A stretch of DNA of 64,000 bases, taken from Mytilus trossulus (lineage: Eukaryota > Mollusca > Bivalvia > Mytilida > Mytilidae). Below the pieces are notes generated by a model. The model was not told the origin of the DNA. It was given only the letters and a program-made list of their open reading frames with translations, and searched no databases. The translations under genes and the position numbers were made by a program. The DNA is taken from NCBI RefSeq assembly GCF_036588685.1, contig NC_086386.1:17380931-17444930 (forward strand), in the 5' to 3' direction. Positions 1 to 34,159 of this stretch are shown here, in pieces (positions within the stretch are counted from its first letter, which is position 1; every line of letters begins with the position of its first letter).

Positions 1-523
1 ATTGTGCAATTGTGATTCGAATAACATTTTGTATACAAATTACTGATCTGCTAATAAAGGGAAATAATTTACATAACAAATAATCAGCAAAATTTTGTTC
101 TGTCTGACAAATATCAAATTTCCCCATTTAATTTGTTGTAACATTATTTCTGTTATTATTTAACTTTTATCCTCTGTTCTAAAACGAACAATGAAACTTA
201 TTTAATGATGAAAGACGATTAACAGCTGTTTTGCAAAATGTTGAATTGTTCAAAGTATAAAGGATTGTCTACCAAGGAGTACAAGATATCTTATAAGCAG
301 TATTTTGCAAAACTTTTCTAATTTGTGTTTTACATGCCCTTCAATTTCATACTAATTTTGCATTTCATTTTTTTTTTATGAATCTTTTGTAGGCAAAATC
401 ATAAGCCTCGTATCATTGATTAAATTTTATGTGTACATTTGAACTCAATATAAATTATTTCCCTTTAATGACAGCATATCAGTAATTTGCATAGAAAATG
501 TTATCGAATCACAATTGCACAAT
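1..523. mobile_element. MITE-like element with about 75-bp terminal inverted repeats
   Basis: The left arm starts ATTGTGCAATTGTGATTCG and the right arm ends with its reverse complement at 510-523. Similarity continues about 75 bp inward (shared AAATTACTGAT and AAAGGGAAATAATTTA). No coding capacity. The left edge coincides with the window edge, so the element may extend further. Confidence 0.8.
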
Positions 524-906
524 AACTTCATCTTAGAAGACAAAGCTATAAAATATACACCTACAAAACAATGTTTTGAACTATTCATTTATAACATTTA
601 TTTATGATAGAAGTTTCCATGTTAAAATTATACCATTTTATTCAGTGACTCATACTATAGTAAGATATTATTTGTGTTAGAAATGATTGACAAAGGTATC
701 AACTGACTGGATCTGGATGGTAAGTATAACTTTTTTATTCTACAGCACTCACTTCAAACTAACAACATTCCACTTGAGTAATCTGCTAAAATATTTTACC
801 AGTTGATCAGTTAGTTGGAGTAGAAATCTGACTGCAATTTGGTAAACTGTTTTGGTCTTTGCAAATGTGATACCCCAAAGGTCACTGGATAAGCACTGTA
901 AGAAGT

Positions 907-990
907 GAGCTAACACCGCCACCACCGCCGCCAGATCACTATCCCTGTGTCGAGCTTTCTGCAACAAAAGTTGCAGGCTCGACAAAAAAA
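907..990 (-). repeat. Fragment of the GTCGAGC-hairpin repeat family, minus orientation
   Basis: Positions 949-983 form a hairpin: GTCGAGC pairs with GCTCGAC, and an inner CTGCAAC/GTTGCAG stem closes on a 4-nt loop. It is followed by the same ATAGTGATC and GGC-rich, GTTAGC-like sequence as the copy at 38690, in opposite orientation. Confidence 0.85.
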
Positions 991-2149
991 TGAATGAAAA
1001 ACAAATATATAACACATCAACAAACTACAACAACTGAATAACTGACAATTTACTGGGGTATTTCTATATTTTTAGAGTTAACCCTAGGAGTAGCTCCTCC
1101 TTTGATTTCCCACATGAGAGATTTTTGCATATAAGACCTTTGTCCCAATAGCGGTACCACCTACTTTTAATGATGACTATCTTTAGTTCAAGAAGACCTT
1201 TGTTTGATGTTTGATAAGATGCCAGTTTTGATCAAAGGCACTATGCAAAGAAGGGTTAACCTTCCTGGTTATGATTTTAGTATTGTTACACGGACAGCTT
1301 GTTAAAGCAAGTCTTCTGGGTCTGTTTTACAGAAAGCTCTTCTACTTGGTAGGATTTTTTGCCATCTTGTGTAGTAAATCATTGTACTGCCTATTTGATT
1401 CTACTATTTCTACAGGAGATATTGGATTTCAACTATTTTATGGAGTATTTAATTGTGACCTCAATACCTTGTGAACACAACTTCACCAAGATCATTTGAC
1501 AGAAAGCTCTCATGCTTGGTACTCATATCTTACTATTATTTGCCATCATGTGTTGTTGACCATAATTTACTGTCATTTTGATTCAAACATTTCAGAGAAA
1601 GCTCTCATACTAAGTTAAATTGTTAAATTATGTGTAGATCAACAATCAGCTTGAAGTCTGTCCTAAATAGCACAATAGCACAACCAATTTCAGTTTTGAT
1701 GATCTACATGTGTGAGAATATTATCATAATTGTACAAGAAACCTTTATACCTTTATTCATGACAGTATATATGCCAATAAAATCCTAGATTCTCATTCCC
1801 CATCCTGATTTTTCAGAGCCAATGGCTATTTTTTTTTTATTTTGATGCAGGTTATCACCTGAATGGTAAAACAAGAGACTGTCAGATAAATTCATCATAG
1901 ATATATGTATTGAAATTAATATTTGTGCCAGACCAGCGTTTTGTCTACAAAAGACCCATCAGTGTCCCAAACAAGATTTTCCTGTATGAAAATGATATCT
2001 GCAAATCTGGACTCCCTAGACATGATCAAGTTAACAACAATGCACATGCTGGATTGTCTCCACTTATTTTCTTACCATTGATTTTATGTTGATAGTCCTA
2101 AATATAAAGCTTTACTAAAACTATCACACAAACTTAACATGTTCCAAGA

Positions 2150-3115
2150 AAATGAGGGGAAGGTCAGATAAACCAAACAAGAAATACATGTACATCTTAA
2201 AAATCACTCAATACAGCAAATATAGTTGACCTATTGCTTGTAGTTTTTAAGAAAGACTTAACCATGAAAACAAGATCAGATGAACAATGCCAGGCAGACC
2301 ATTAATCTATGCATAAAATATAGTTGACCTATTGCTTAAAGTATCTAAGAAACAAACTCTCAACCATGAAAACTTAATATTGACCATTGAAGCATGAAAA
2401 GAAACTTACATTTTGCCATACAACCTAAAAGTTGGCCTTTTATTTATATTTTATTTATATTATAAGAAAAACGGACTCAAACACAATAGGTTAACATTGA
2501 GCGAAGAATCATGAAAATCAGGTCATGGGCAAATGAAACCTGTGAGACTGAAATGTACATCATAAAATATTTTCATACACCAAATATAGCTGACCTATTG
2601 CATAAAAATAATACTAGAATTAAAAGACTAAACTTCAAACACTTCAACATTGACCACTGAACCATAGAAATTGGTTCAAGGTCAGATGACACCTGCCAGT
2701 TGGACATATACACCTTCCTATCATTCCGTACACCAAATATAGTATCTGACAAATTGTTGCTTGGATGGAGAGTTGTCTCATTGGCACTCATACCACATCT
2801 TCCTATATCTATTTACCATGAAAATTCAACCTAGTTTACTGATCCATGAAATGAGGTTGAGGTTAAATGAAAATTGTCTGACGGGCATGAGGACCTTGCA
2901 AGGTACACACATTCTATAAAAAGTTATCTTAATTCTCATAAGAAAGAACTTAACATTACAAAAAATCTTTAACTTTTTTTTTCAAGTAGTCACTGAACCA
3001 TGAAAATATGATGGAGGGCAATGGACATATGGCAGATGGAAACTTCATAACATAAGGAATCTGCCATCTGCCAAATCACTTTCGCTACTTCAAGCTTTCT
3101 GCGACAGAAGTTGTT
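2150..3115 (-). repeat. Dispersed repeat with TGACCT/AGGTCA motifs, minus orientation
   Basis: Repeats the phrases seen at 38.8-39.7 kb in reverse complement: CATGAAAATNNGGTCA-like blocks, ACCAAATATAGNTGACCTATTGC, and a degenerate terminal hairpin near 3090-3115. Noncoding, diverged. Confidence 0.75.
2749..2812 (-). repeat. Mussel-type dispersed repeat fragment, minus
   Basis: Reverse complement of the GATGTGGTATGANTGCCAA... family (here TTGGCACTCATACCACATC) with the typical ATCTTCCTATATCT tail. The family recurs at many places in this window. Confidence 0.75.
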
Positions 3116-6100
3116 GTGTTAAATTTTTGTTGAATAAAAAGTCACATCTACCTTCAAAACACACAAGACTTAAAAATAGTTGATTAAAAAAAGAATTGTT
3201 GACAACTCCTGACTAAAATCAATTGAACAGATACAAGCAGTTTACTTGTGTATCATTATATTGTATTGTGATCTAGCAAGCTCATTTTTGTATGGTCATC
3301 AATTAATGTTGGTCTAACATATATATGGCAAATACTACATGCATTTTCAGGATGATAGTATTTTCATGAGCTATAAATATAATCTGCTTTGAACTAGACA
3401 AACATGTAATCTCATTGGTTGTTTTTAAGACGACCGACACAATATACTAGGAGAGGAGAAACTACAAAATGGCAAGTTTTTGCAAAGTCAAGGATTTTGA
3501 CCTCCTCATCAATTAAAGAACACAGATTGTTGTAAAATAGTATTTTATTTGTAAACATATTTCATGGTATCATTCAGGGGACAGGACTTATAAGCTGAAC
3601 ATATCTCGCCTGTTGAAAGAACATCCTTTAGTTTTAAGCAGCCAAGCAAATTTGAGCTATTTGATCTATTCAGGAGTAAATAAGCAATCAAACATTGATG
3701 GAATTGTTGAAAAATGTTCTTATCTATTTAATATTGCATAAAGAAAGTGTCCTTTAAAAACTAAGATTTAAAAAAAAAAGTTCATCGATTAGTACCCATT
3801 TCATGAATTAGTCCAGAATAAAACCCTGTGGTAATCGGTTTGAGTTAGAGAGGCCCCCTTCCTTGAATAGACCCAAATAGCAAAGTACATGAGGAATGAA
3901 AATTCAAGGATAAGCATTTGTGTGAAGAAAAAAACCCAACAGCAACCTAAGTTTCTCAACCAAGGATAATACCATAGCTTTGTTTTGCAAATCTTTATAT
4001 TCCTAAATAATTGTACACATCAGTTTTGTTAAGAGTTCTTGTTATGGTATTCTCTTATTGTTTCTGGGTTGTTCTTTTTTTTTTTAAATAATTATGTTTT
4101 GTCTCTTGTGTTAAAGTCAATTTTCTAAAAACTTAACATGGTAATTGAGACCAGACATCATCTTTCAGTAGCTTCGTGATAATATGAATAAGTTAATATT
4201 CAAATATTATAACAGCACATGTTGTGCTAACATAACCTACTGAAAAATGCAGTATCTGAAAATAGGAGTTACTGTAGGTGTCCAAAATCACTCACACATT
4301 ACAACTAATTACTGCTTAGCTACTGACCAAATACAAAGTCTGCAATTCAATAGTCCTGGAGAAATGGGTGACTAATTTCTTTCAACATATTGAAAAATTC
4401 AAAGCATCAGTCAACAGGGAGGAGGTGTCTATCAAATCTGACAAGTGCTGATGTGTTACTATTTATCACCGTCGAGTTGCTGAACAAAGGTCATTCTGTC
4501 AGTACCTTAGAAAAGGATGATGGAAATATTCGTTTAACAAACAGATCCTAAAGGAGAATGCAATATAGTCCTCACTCCTAAGTGGGGGTACAAATAAATA
4601 AATCAGAATGCACACAAAAAAGTTTGTTTTTTTCTTTTGTCGTTGAATTTTTTAATGGTATGTACCAGTACAAACTAGTAGAGCACTGAGCTGTTCCAAC
4701 TACATAAAACGTAGATAGAATTAGACATGAACTATTACAAAACATACCTACACATTTAAAACCTACCATACAATTTAATTAGGAAGAAAAATCAATACTG
4801 CATAGTTTCAAAATGGATCCAATCCGACACAAAAATGTGTACATGTGAGCGAGTGTTGGTGGGGAAGGGGGGATTACTCTATAAGATAATTTCACATAAA
4901 TTTGGGGGGAAACGAATATATTTAAAAATATCAAATAACTGTAAGAATGCTTTACATTTGCAACTCTAATGAAACCATTAAGCTTTCTATTACCTTTTTG
5001 GCTAGAACACTTAAATTGACGATCTTTCTTTTAACTAGCCTAATCAGAGTTTGTATAGTTTTACGAATGAATAATTTGAAGTTTTGTGCATCCTTTGGAA
5101 TTAATCAAAACTTTCTAAGGTATTTGAATAATTTAACTTCATGATTGCAGTGCGAGTATAAAAAAATATATGCTTAAATGTAAAGTTTTTGACAATTTTA
5201 TGCTTTAAGTATATATTACATTAAAATGTTCTTTCAACTGGCAAATATGATACTTTTTCTCCTATAAAATTTACTACATTAAAAATTTTCGTCATGATTT
5301 TAATAAACATTATAAACAGATATTTCACCCAAAGAAGAGATATTTACACCAACTAAGGGAAATAAAAAAAAAATCAATGAAAGCGATTTTTTTTTTAAGG
5401 ATAAAAATCTTAATTCAAATAGTTTGGGGGTGGGGGTCAAAATTGTTGCAAGGTTTGTTTAATTAACATCAATTTAATTTATATATCCTTATTGGTCAAT
5501 CAATTTTCTCCAATAAAGTTAAGAGGAGGGTAGGGGGATCAGTGCAAAAACTATATGAATTAAGTTTTTTTATCCTACATTGAACTTTTGATGTCGTCCC
5601 TAAATACCTGGTAATTATTATTTAATTACGTATTTTCCTTCGTTGCCAATCAAAATCAGCAAGGAAGCGTATGAATAGAAATGCTTGATAATGGGAGGTT
5701 TCTACTTTTTATTCATTAAAGACTTCCTCTAAATTTGTATACATGGCCTTCCAGAAATAAACCGACGGATTTTTTTGATTTTTTTGCATAAACATGAAAT
5801 AATATCAAGGTTTTCATTTACGTATCACAGGAAACTTTTCTGCATTTAATTGATCATAGCATTACTATAATTTTAAGGGGATGATATAATTTGACTGTTT
5901 TTAAACTTGCCGGGGCCAAATTGAATGTATTTTATCAAATCTCCTTTTATATTATATTTTACACAAATTAAACAACTAGTAACACTTTGAACTGTTATGT
6001 TATTTAGCCCAATTTCAAGCCTCACAACCTTGTTTTAAAGAAAAATATAAATGTAAAAGATATTATGTATGGTATTATTAGAAAAGTGTGTACGTCATTC

Positions 6101-7570
6101 TTACATATGATTTACCATTGATTATCAATGCTATGAAATCTGAAGAAGCAAAAATGAGATTGTTAGTACCTGTAATTGTGAAAAGGTTCTAAAAATGTTA
6201 ACCTATTAACTTTGTGTGCCTGATTTATGAGGGCAGCCTAACTTCATTGCTACATTCAAGCTACAATGTATACAGGCCACACTTAATTATTATTTTTTTA
6301 TCAATTTCTTCTTCTCCCTTATATTCAATATGATAAATATTCTGGTAATTGCAAATAAAAGACCAGGTTTAAATTGTAAGTTTAAGAGATTCTGAATTCA
6401 ATGATCTTAAAATTTTCAATAACAGCAATACATCTAATGGTTTGTGCACTAGTTTCTTTTAACATTGGCATTTTGTGATGATTAATTACACCATAAGATG
6501 TAACTTTTATATTTTTTTAAATCAATTAAAATAAAAGCGGACTATCTTTTTTTTCTTCTAGACAGATTTAAACATCTCCATATCCCACATGAATAATTAC
6601 ATTATATGTATATGTTTCATAACATCTGAACTTCTGATTGGCTGACAATGGTATTAAAGAATCATTCCAAAATCAAATTTATTTCCTTAATGATGAAGTG
6701 GTTTCAATGCATAGGAAAACATACATAAAATTTGATATAACTCGCTTTATCATGATTGTAGTATAAAATTTTTACAGAATTCAATACTTCTTTTTGCAAT
6801 AGCGTTGATCCTGCATTTATTAATTTGCTTCAGTCAACACTTTTACACCCCAATAAAACTCAGTCAGGATTCTATTTCGTCAAAATTATCTCCCCATTAG
6901 GCAACCATATCTATTTTCATATTGAAAATGCAAGCTATGTAGGGATGAAAGACTGTCAATTTAGATGTTGAAAACTTGATAAATATTTTCTCCAAGAAAG
7001 AGCTCAATTTCTTTTGTTTGATTTGAATTGGATATCAGTCTGAATTACAAAGAGAAGCATTCAATTCTTTAACAATTTTCATCTAATAAGACAAAAATCT
7101 AAGTGGGAATAAAACAGACAGGGACAAGAATCTAGGAATTCATATTATATGGCCTTTTTTCCTTTTTTTGGGGGGTTAAAAACAGCATGACCGTTTGCTT
7201 AAAAAATGATGAAAAGGAAGAAAGTTATTTAATATGACTTCGTTCACTAGTACAAGACTGACCATGAAATATAAAATGTAAAGAGGTACACTGCAGTTTT
7301 ATAAAAATGCTGGACAAGACATAGTAAATTATAAATGTCAACAGATAGGTTCCAAGCTTCACACACACACACAATAGTCCATGCATATCAAGTATCTCTT
7401 TCTTCAACTATTTGTTCAAATGCATTTTATGCCATTAACTTTGAATTTCAAGTCTCTTGGATTTACTACATTTCGGGAAAATTCATTTTGATTCTCACTG
7501 TTTCTCTATTTCTAAAATTCAAAGTTTTTTAAAGCACTATCACAGGATAAATAAATGACACTTGATGTTT

Positions 7571-7586
7571 TCTCTCTCTCTCTCTC

Positions 7587-7588
<2 letters not shown>
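7571..7588. repeat. (TC)n/(GA)n microsatellite at the NAA15 stop codon
   Basis: Nine TC dinucleotides on the plus strand. On the coding strand the TGA stop is followed at once by GAGAGA repeats, so the microsatellite is the first part of the 3' UTR. Confidence 0.9.
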
Positions 7589-28558
<20,970 letters not shown>

Positions 28559-28988
28559 TTTGCTCTAGGGTTCTGTGTTTGCTTTATAACCAGCTATTTC
28601 CATAGGAAACAGGATACACAACCACGAGGATGCTATCCAACATGGAGGAAGCAATATTTCCGGTGTTCTCGCTGTTTCGTTATTGAGATTTCGAGGCTTG
28701 AATAGAAGAAAATAATGTACTAAAATGTGATATTAAGTCAAATTTTAGAAATAAATTATTCTCTAATATCAAATATTTTAAAAGGAAAGGAGCATGGAAA
28801 ATGACATCGTAAAAATCAGTAAAACGCTTTTGTTAACTTATATTCAATACAATTATCAAGCTTTTATTTGACACTGAAGAAGCTACGACGAATAATTGGA
28901 ATGTGTCAAAAATTTAGGAAAACAATGAAATATACAATTTCCCAATATATCTAATATGTTACACACATGATCAAATAACCATTGCAAC
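28559..28988. promoter_or_regulatory. Putative bidirectional promoter between NAA15 and RAB33
   Basis: Only 430 bp separate the divergent start codons, so both transcripts must start here or use remote 5' exons. A CCGGAAAT motif (minus strand, 28655-28662) resembles an ETS/GABP site, common in housekeeping divergent promoters. No clear TATA box was assigned. Near the RAB33 start there are short upstream ORFs at 28924 and 28967-28978. Promoter function is inferred from layout. Confidence 0.6.
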
Positions 28989-29240
28989 ATGATGGAACCA
29001 TTATCAAACTCTAAGGCTGTTGACAATACACACGAAGAACAATTTGAATCATCTGTTACAGTCATTGAAAAACAAGCACAAAAGAGAATTTTCAAAATCA
29101 TTGTTATAGGAGACTCTAATGTTGGTAAAACATGTTTGACATACAGATTTTGCTGTGGAAAATTTCCAGATAAAACAGAAGCAACCATTGGTGTTGACTT
29201 CAGAGAGCGAATGGTAGAAGTTGACAAGGAACAAATTAAA
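28989..29240 (+). CDS. RAB33B: RAB33 exon 1 (residues 1-84)
   Basis: Variable N-terminus, P-loop and switch I. The donor GTAAAT follows Lys84. Unspliced reading would add only NDN and a few residues before a stop, which supports the donor. Confidence 0.95.
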
Positions 29241-31325
29241 GTAAATGATAATATTAATAAATGAGAAATGACATATCCTTCAAGTTCAGTTACCTAATAT
29301 GAGGCAGGCATTACCTGCGAAAGGGGACGAAGTCTGTATGATTTTTTTTTAGTTCAAACATATCTTTATTTCAAACTGAGACTACTATAACACATATGTG
29401 TTATATTAGTCTCAGTTTCAAAACAGAAATACCGTAATGTTTCCAATTTTGGTTCTGTTGTTAGAGATTTTAGTTGTGACGTTATTTAAGTTATGACATC
29501 ATATGCAATGTAAACAAAGAAACGCTATCATTAGGTAACGTTTTTTCATAACAAGGAATACACCTTATCGCAAATCCCGGCTGACTGGGCCGCTTGAACT
29601 TAAGACATCAAACACAATCACTTTTTAATTGTGGCATCAGATATTTTGTTTTATGACATCAAAATTTTACAGGAACCTGTTTGATATCCAGTAAAGGCAG
29701 ACAAATAGCGATAAGGTGTATTATTAAAAATGAAATTGATATTGCGTTCCTTCCTATTTTATACTAGACTGATAAATATATATTTTACTCAAAATTTAAT
29801 GCAAATGAGACCGGAAAAAGGAAGTACATTGTAGAATTCTGCGCAGATGCAGGAATTCAAAACATGACATAAAAAAGTTTGAACAATTTTGAGTTCAATA
29901 GTACAATGAAAATTTTGGGAAAATTTTCCAGATTTTTTATTTTTTTTTTTATTGAATTTTTTACTGTTATTATTATGTATATAATTTCGCTGTTTCAGAA
30001 TCTAATGTGTTTTTAGTAATATTTTTGAAAAGTCTACACCAAAGAATTGTGATTGGTTTAAAGTGGAATCAACAATGGATATTTATTATTGGTTTAACCA
30101 ATGTCAATGATGGGACTTTATTTACAATTTTGGGTACAAACAATAAAATTTCCCACAGTTCTTTAGATTCCAAATGGCCAATTAACTGGTCCCTTCCAGT
30201 ATCTCGCTTAATTTCATATCTAAGATAGTTTTGCTTATGACAACATTTTAAAAAAAAAATCTGTGTGCAATCATTCATTTAGCATATTGTTTATTATATA
30301 TATGAGGGTTAAAATGCAAGTTAACTTGCGCTAAATGGCAGCAAATGTTCCCCATTTAACTTATATTGATCAAGTAACATAACTATCTGTAGTCTTTAAG
30401 AAGAATATTACATAACTTTTGCAAAATGCAGGAATCTAATATCTGTTCTAAATTTATATAGAATGATGTCATTGTTAAAATAATCTTTTAATAAAAATTG
30501 GAGTCACTTCCTTTGTTCAGATTTGCTGTTAAATCAACTACAACCAATGCAATAATTAATTTTACTTCCCACTGATAAATTGAAGCAATCTTTACCGTTC
30601 AGTTCTAAAAAGCACTTTGATTACAAGCGATTCACACCAAATGTTGGTCTACCAGGTCTCACTTTATGATAAAATGCTGGATCCACACCTGACAAAAAAA
30701 TTAGGTAATGACAATAGTAAATTTACTGCTTATTGGTGCGTGCTATTGTCTTTTATTGACATAACCTTTATTTTTACTCTGAATTAAATCTGTGCCATTT
30801 TATAATTATAATAACAAGATTGTACATCTTATCTTTTAAATACTTTCTTTGTTATTTTAGCTACAACTTTGGGATACAGCTGGTCAAGAAAGATTTCGTA
30901 AATCTATGGTACAACACTATTACAGAAATGTCCATGCTGTTGTCTTTGTTTATGATGTCACAAAAATGAGTTCATTTGAGAGTATGCCAGCTTGGATAGA
31001 AGAATGTGATCGACATAACCTGAATCAGGAAATACCCAGAATTCTAGTGGGTAACAAGTGTGATATGAAGGCTAAGGTTGCTATAAATACAAATTTAGCT
31101 CAGAAATTTGCAGACTCACATAGTATGCCTTTATTTGAAACCTCTGCAAAGGATGATGAAAAGGCCAATCATGTTGAAGCCATCTTTATGACATTGGCTC
31201 ATAAGCTGAAAAACTCCAAACCCATGATGACACCTTTCATTGCTCCAACAAATTTACCAAGTAATGTTCAAGTTATCTCCCTTCAGGATAAGAAGGACAG
31301 TGAAAAAGATCAATGTATTTGTTAA
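28989..31325 (+). CDS. RAB33B: RAB33-type small GTPase, two exons
   Basis: Exon 1 is 28989-29240 and exon 2 is 30861-31325 (stop included). The intron is GTAAAT...TTTTAG, phase 0, and the product is 238 aa. Seen: P-loop GDSNVGKT (41-48), switch [10 protein letters not shown] (63-71), DTAGQE (89-94), NKCD (149-152), ETSAK (177-181) and a C-terminal CIC prenylation motif (236-238). The blocks [38 protein letters not shown] and [16 protein letters not shown] are diagnostic of RAB33, closest to vertebrate RAB33B (229 aa). Known: a Golgi Rab acting in intra-Golgi and Golgi-to-ER traffic that binds ATG16L1 in autophagy. An in-frame TGA at 28968-28970 limits the N-terminus; ATG 28989 and ATG 28992 are adjacent and either may start translation. 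The N-terminal 30 residues are variable, as expected. Calling it B rather than A is an inference; invertebrates usually have one RAB33. Confidence 0.95.
29373..29418. repeat. 46-bp near-perfect palindrome in the RAB33 intron
   Basis: AAACTGAGACTACTATAACA mirrored around CACATATGTG; one mismatch per arm. No loop, so it could extrude as a cruciform or fold in RNA. Confidence 0.9.
29556..29725. mobile_element. Short element with 15-bp inverted ends in the RAB33 intron
   Basis: AATACACCTTATCGC near 29559 and GCGATAAGGTGTATT near 29708, inverted, about 165 bp apart. Noncoding. Confidence 0.6.
30861..31325 (+). CDS. RAB33B: RAB33 exon 2 (residues 85-238)
   Basis: Starts [20 protein letters not shown] after acceptor TTATTTTAG and ends CIC plus TAA. 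Carries switch II, the guanine-specificity motifs and the prenylation tail. Confidence 0.96.
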   Translation, partial: LQLWDTAGQERFRKSMVQHYYRNVHAVVFVYDVTKMSSFESMPAWIEECDRHNLNQEIPRILVGNKCDMKAKVAINTNLAQKFADSHSMPLFETSAKDDEKANHVEAIFMTLAHKLKNSKPMMTPFIAPTNLPSNVQVISLQDKKDSEKDQCIC

Positions 31326-31799
31326 AATCAGTTGTTTTAGTGATCATTTAATTATTTATTATATTGTTAACAACATAAAATGATGGGATTGCTTTATATT
31401 TATGATTTTTCTTTATTGAAAAATATTTTTAAACTTGGACAATATCATTAAAAATCATTGTTGATGAAAGGCATTTGAAGCTTGACATATATGGACAAAC
31501 CCCATCTTCATACCTACATGTATCAACTTCTTTACCGTTACTCACTTTCAAACTGAGAGATTTGAAGATTTATTAGTCTACATTCAGCCTTCAGAAAAAA
31601 TAACCCAGAAAAATACAGTTGTCTTCCCTTGAATACATATGAAGGAAAGTTGATCTCTGATTAGTATAGGTATTTTAAAAGATATGTTGGTATTTAAATT
31701 GTTTTCTTTTTCATCAATATATAGTATTGATTGTTTCAATGCAGTTTGAATACCCTTAGGCCTTATGTTTTGTTATTGAACTAATGTTTAAGAAGTTTT

Positions 31800-31930
31800 A
31801 TCTAGATATAGGAAGATGTGGTGTGAGTGCCAATGAGACAACTCTCCATCCAAATAACAATTTAAAAATTAAACCATTATAGGTTAAAGTACGGCCTTCA
31901 ACACGGAGCCTTGGCTGTCCACTTTTCATG
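31800..31930 (+). repeat. Mussel-type dispersed repeat copy
   Basis: AGATATAGGAAGATGTGGTG, TGAGTGCCAATGAGACAACT, ATAGGTTAAAGTACGGCCTT, CAACACGGAGCC. Confidence 0.8.
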
Positions 31931-33379
31931 TTGTTGGTTCTACAAAGAATTTTTCTAGTCTTTACACTGGAAAGAAGATGTATTTTTTCTAGTGTTGTAT
32001 TTTGGTAGATTATCAATATTTTGTTTAATATTTGTCATATGTTCAATCATGCATATCATGTTTATTGTATTTACTGTATATTAATACAATTACTCATTAC
32101 AGTTAAACAAAGAAGTAAATGTATCTACTCTTCAATTATGTTTAACATTCCAAAGACAAAAATAAAATCACATTTTTTTAGAGTAACTCTAAGCAAAGGT
32201 CACATTTACACACATAAATATATATTTCGACACATAGACATGTTTTATTTTGAAGGTGAAGATCATATCCATACAATCAAAAACACTAAATTTATTTTCC
32301 AGACTGAACCACTGTTTTGATATAGTGCATTGAGCATTACACGTTCTTTCCACTTCTAGGGGTGTTTAAAATCATTTCCAAAAACATTAAAAAATCAACC
32401 AATGAAATATATGATATGATATTAGAGTTCAAAAATATGTGAATGAGTTTAACCATACTCATAAAAAAATTACTTAAATTGTGCATGGTGCATAATGTAA
32501 TATTTAAAATTGGAGTTATCTTTCTTTGTCCATAATTTTAGTTGGACAAGTCAATGCCTGCCAATATTAAGTATAACTTCCCATTACAAAATGAATGAAA
32601 TCTATATCCTTCAGAGCTCACAAGCACTTTGATTGTTGGTTTAGTCTGTCATTGTTTTTTACCCCAAATTTACTTTTCATTTCTATGTAATTCAAAGATT
32701 AATTATTTGAGCTTACTATTGATGATTATGTAATGTTTATTTTTAAATTGCCTATTTAAATTGTTCTAGTAAAAACAGTTCTTTTTGTGTGATTTGCATT
32801 TTTATGTGAATTTAATTTTATAATATGAAAATTAAGCACTGTATTCTATCTGATCTTGCATGAACATAACAAGTGGGCATTGAGAAGGCAAGTGAGTGTG
32901 CCATTTTTGTTTTGTATTCCCTTATTATGTTTGATAAGAAAGAAATAGTATTACTGAACTGCAGGTTTTGATTTTGAGTATTGTGATATTGTTATTATTT
33001 GCCAAAAGAAAATGGAAGTCTTCTGTCCTGAATGAAATAATTATTACATTTACTGTTAGATAAGTTCTTGTGAATTAAACACTTTATTATAAACTGTACC
33101 AGTATTGTTCTCTTTTCAAAAACAATACATTATAATGACCACTTCTTCTTCTTCTGTATGTATTATACTTCCTTTAAGGAACACCAAGAATTTCTTGTAT
33201 CACTTTAAACATATATACACTATATACACATGTTCTCCATAGGTCCTCTCAAGGAAATATGTACATGTATACATGACCTATACTACTAAAGCTGGTCTTT
33301 AGTAATATATACCACTATACCACTTACAAAGCACAACAAAGTCAACAAAAATGGGAACAAAAACCAAACAAAGGCTATG

Positions 33380-33425
33380 ATAGATAGTTGTCTCATTGGC
33401 AGGCATATCACATCTTCTTATATCT
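33380..33425 (-). repeat. Mussel-type dispersed repeat fragment, minus
   Basis: TAGTTGTCTCATTGGCAGGC, ATATCACATCTTCTTATATC: reverse complement of the family start. Confidence 0.7.
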
Positions 33426-34159
33426 AAATATTAAAAGGTTTACATGTCTCTTTTCAGCAACTCTCAAAAGGGGTGTATTTGATGATATTTATGTTGCAAA
33501 ATACGAGAAACAACACTGTAAACAAGTCTATTTTTGCACATGCTTTATTTTCACATATTTTACATAAACGCTATATATGTGTGAAAATATCCCTTGTAGA
33601 AGATTTGTAGAAAGCAAGAACATTGATGTGAAGGGTGAACCTATATTTGATTTGAAAATTTAAATCCAGCAGTCCAGCATTAAATGTTAAAAATGCATGA
33701 AAATTCAGATAATAACAAAAAAGGAAAATATCCTCTTGTACAGTACCTTCCTTTATTATTACTTATTTCTAATTTTAAATAGGCACACAAACTAAGATTG
33801 CAGGACTGACCTATCTACTACATTTATAATAATACATTTTTGTTTGGATGTTTTTAAGATGCAAAACAATACTAGATTTTACTTCTTGTAAATGCTGTCT
33901 AATGATTTTCAGTGTTTTTATTGATATTTGTACTTATTTTTCGCATAATCATCATTGATGTATTCAGCATATGTAAGTGCTTTTTTATTATTTTCATCTA
34001 GTGATCATCTTTCTTTTTTTTAGACAACTAAGTCAGAGATATTGTAGAAGTATTAGTTTTGCTACTTTTTCACTACCACCACAACACATTTTTTTTGCTT
34101 CAATTATTATGAACAGTAATATGTGAAACTTTAATTATTTTGTATTTTCCAAATTAAAG

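Larger units (their letters stand above)
524..7570. other. Noncoding flank downstream of NAA15
   Basis: AT-rich, no convincing ORF. Holds a hairpin-ended repeat fragment (907-990) and a reversed TGACCT-type repeat (about 2150-3115), described separately. The NAA15 3' UTR must lie in the upper part. Possible minus-strand AATAAA signals occur, for example at 6816-6821, but the true end cannot be told from sequence. Elsewhere only low-complexity A/T and G runs. Confidence 0.6.

Noticed and set aside
29049-29227. Minus-strand ORFs inside RAB33 exon 1
   Set aside because: Shadows of the conserved plus-strand GTPase coding sequence.
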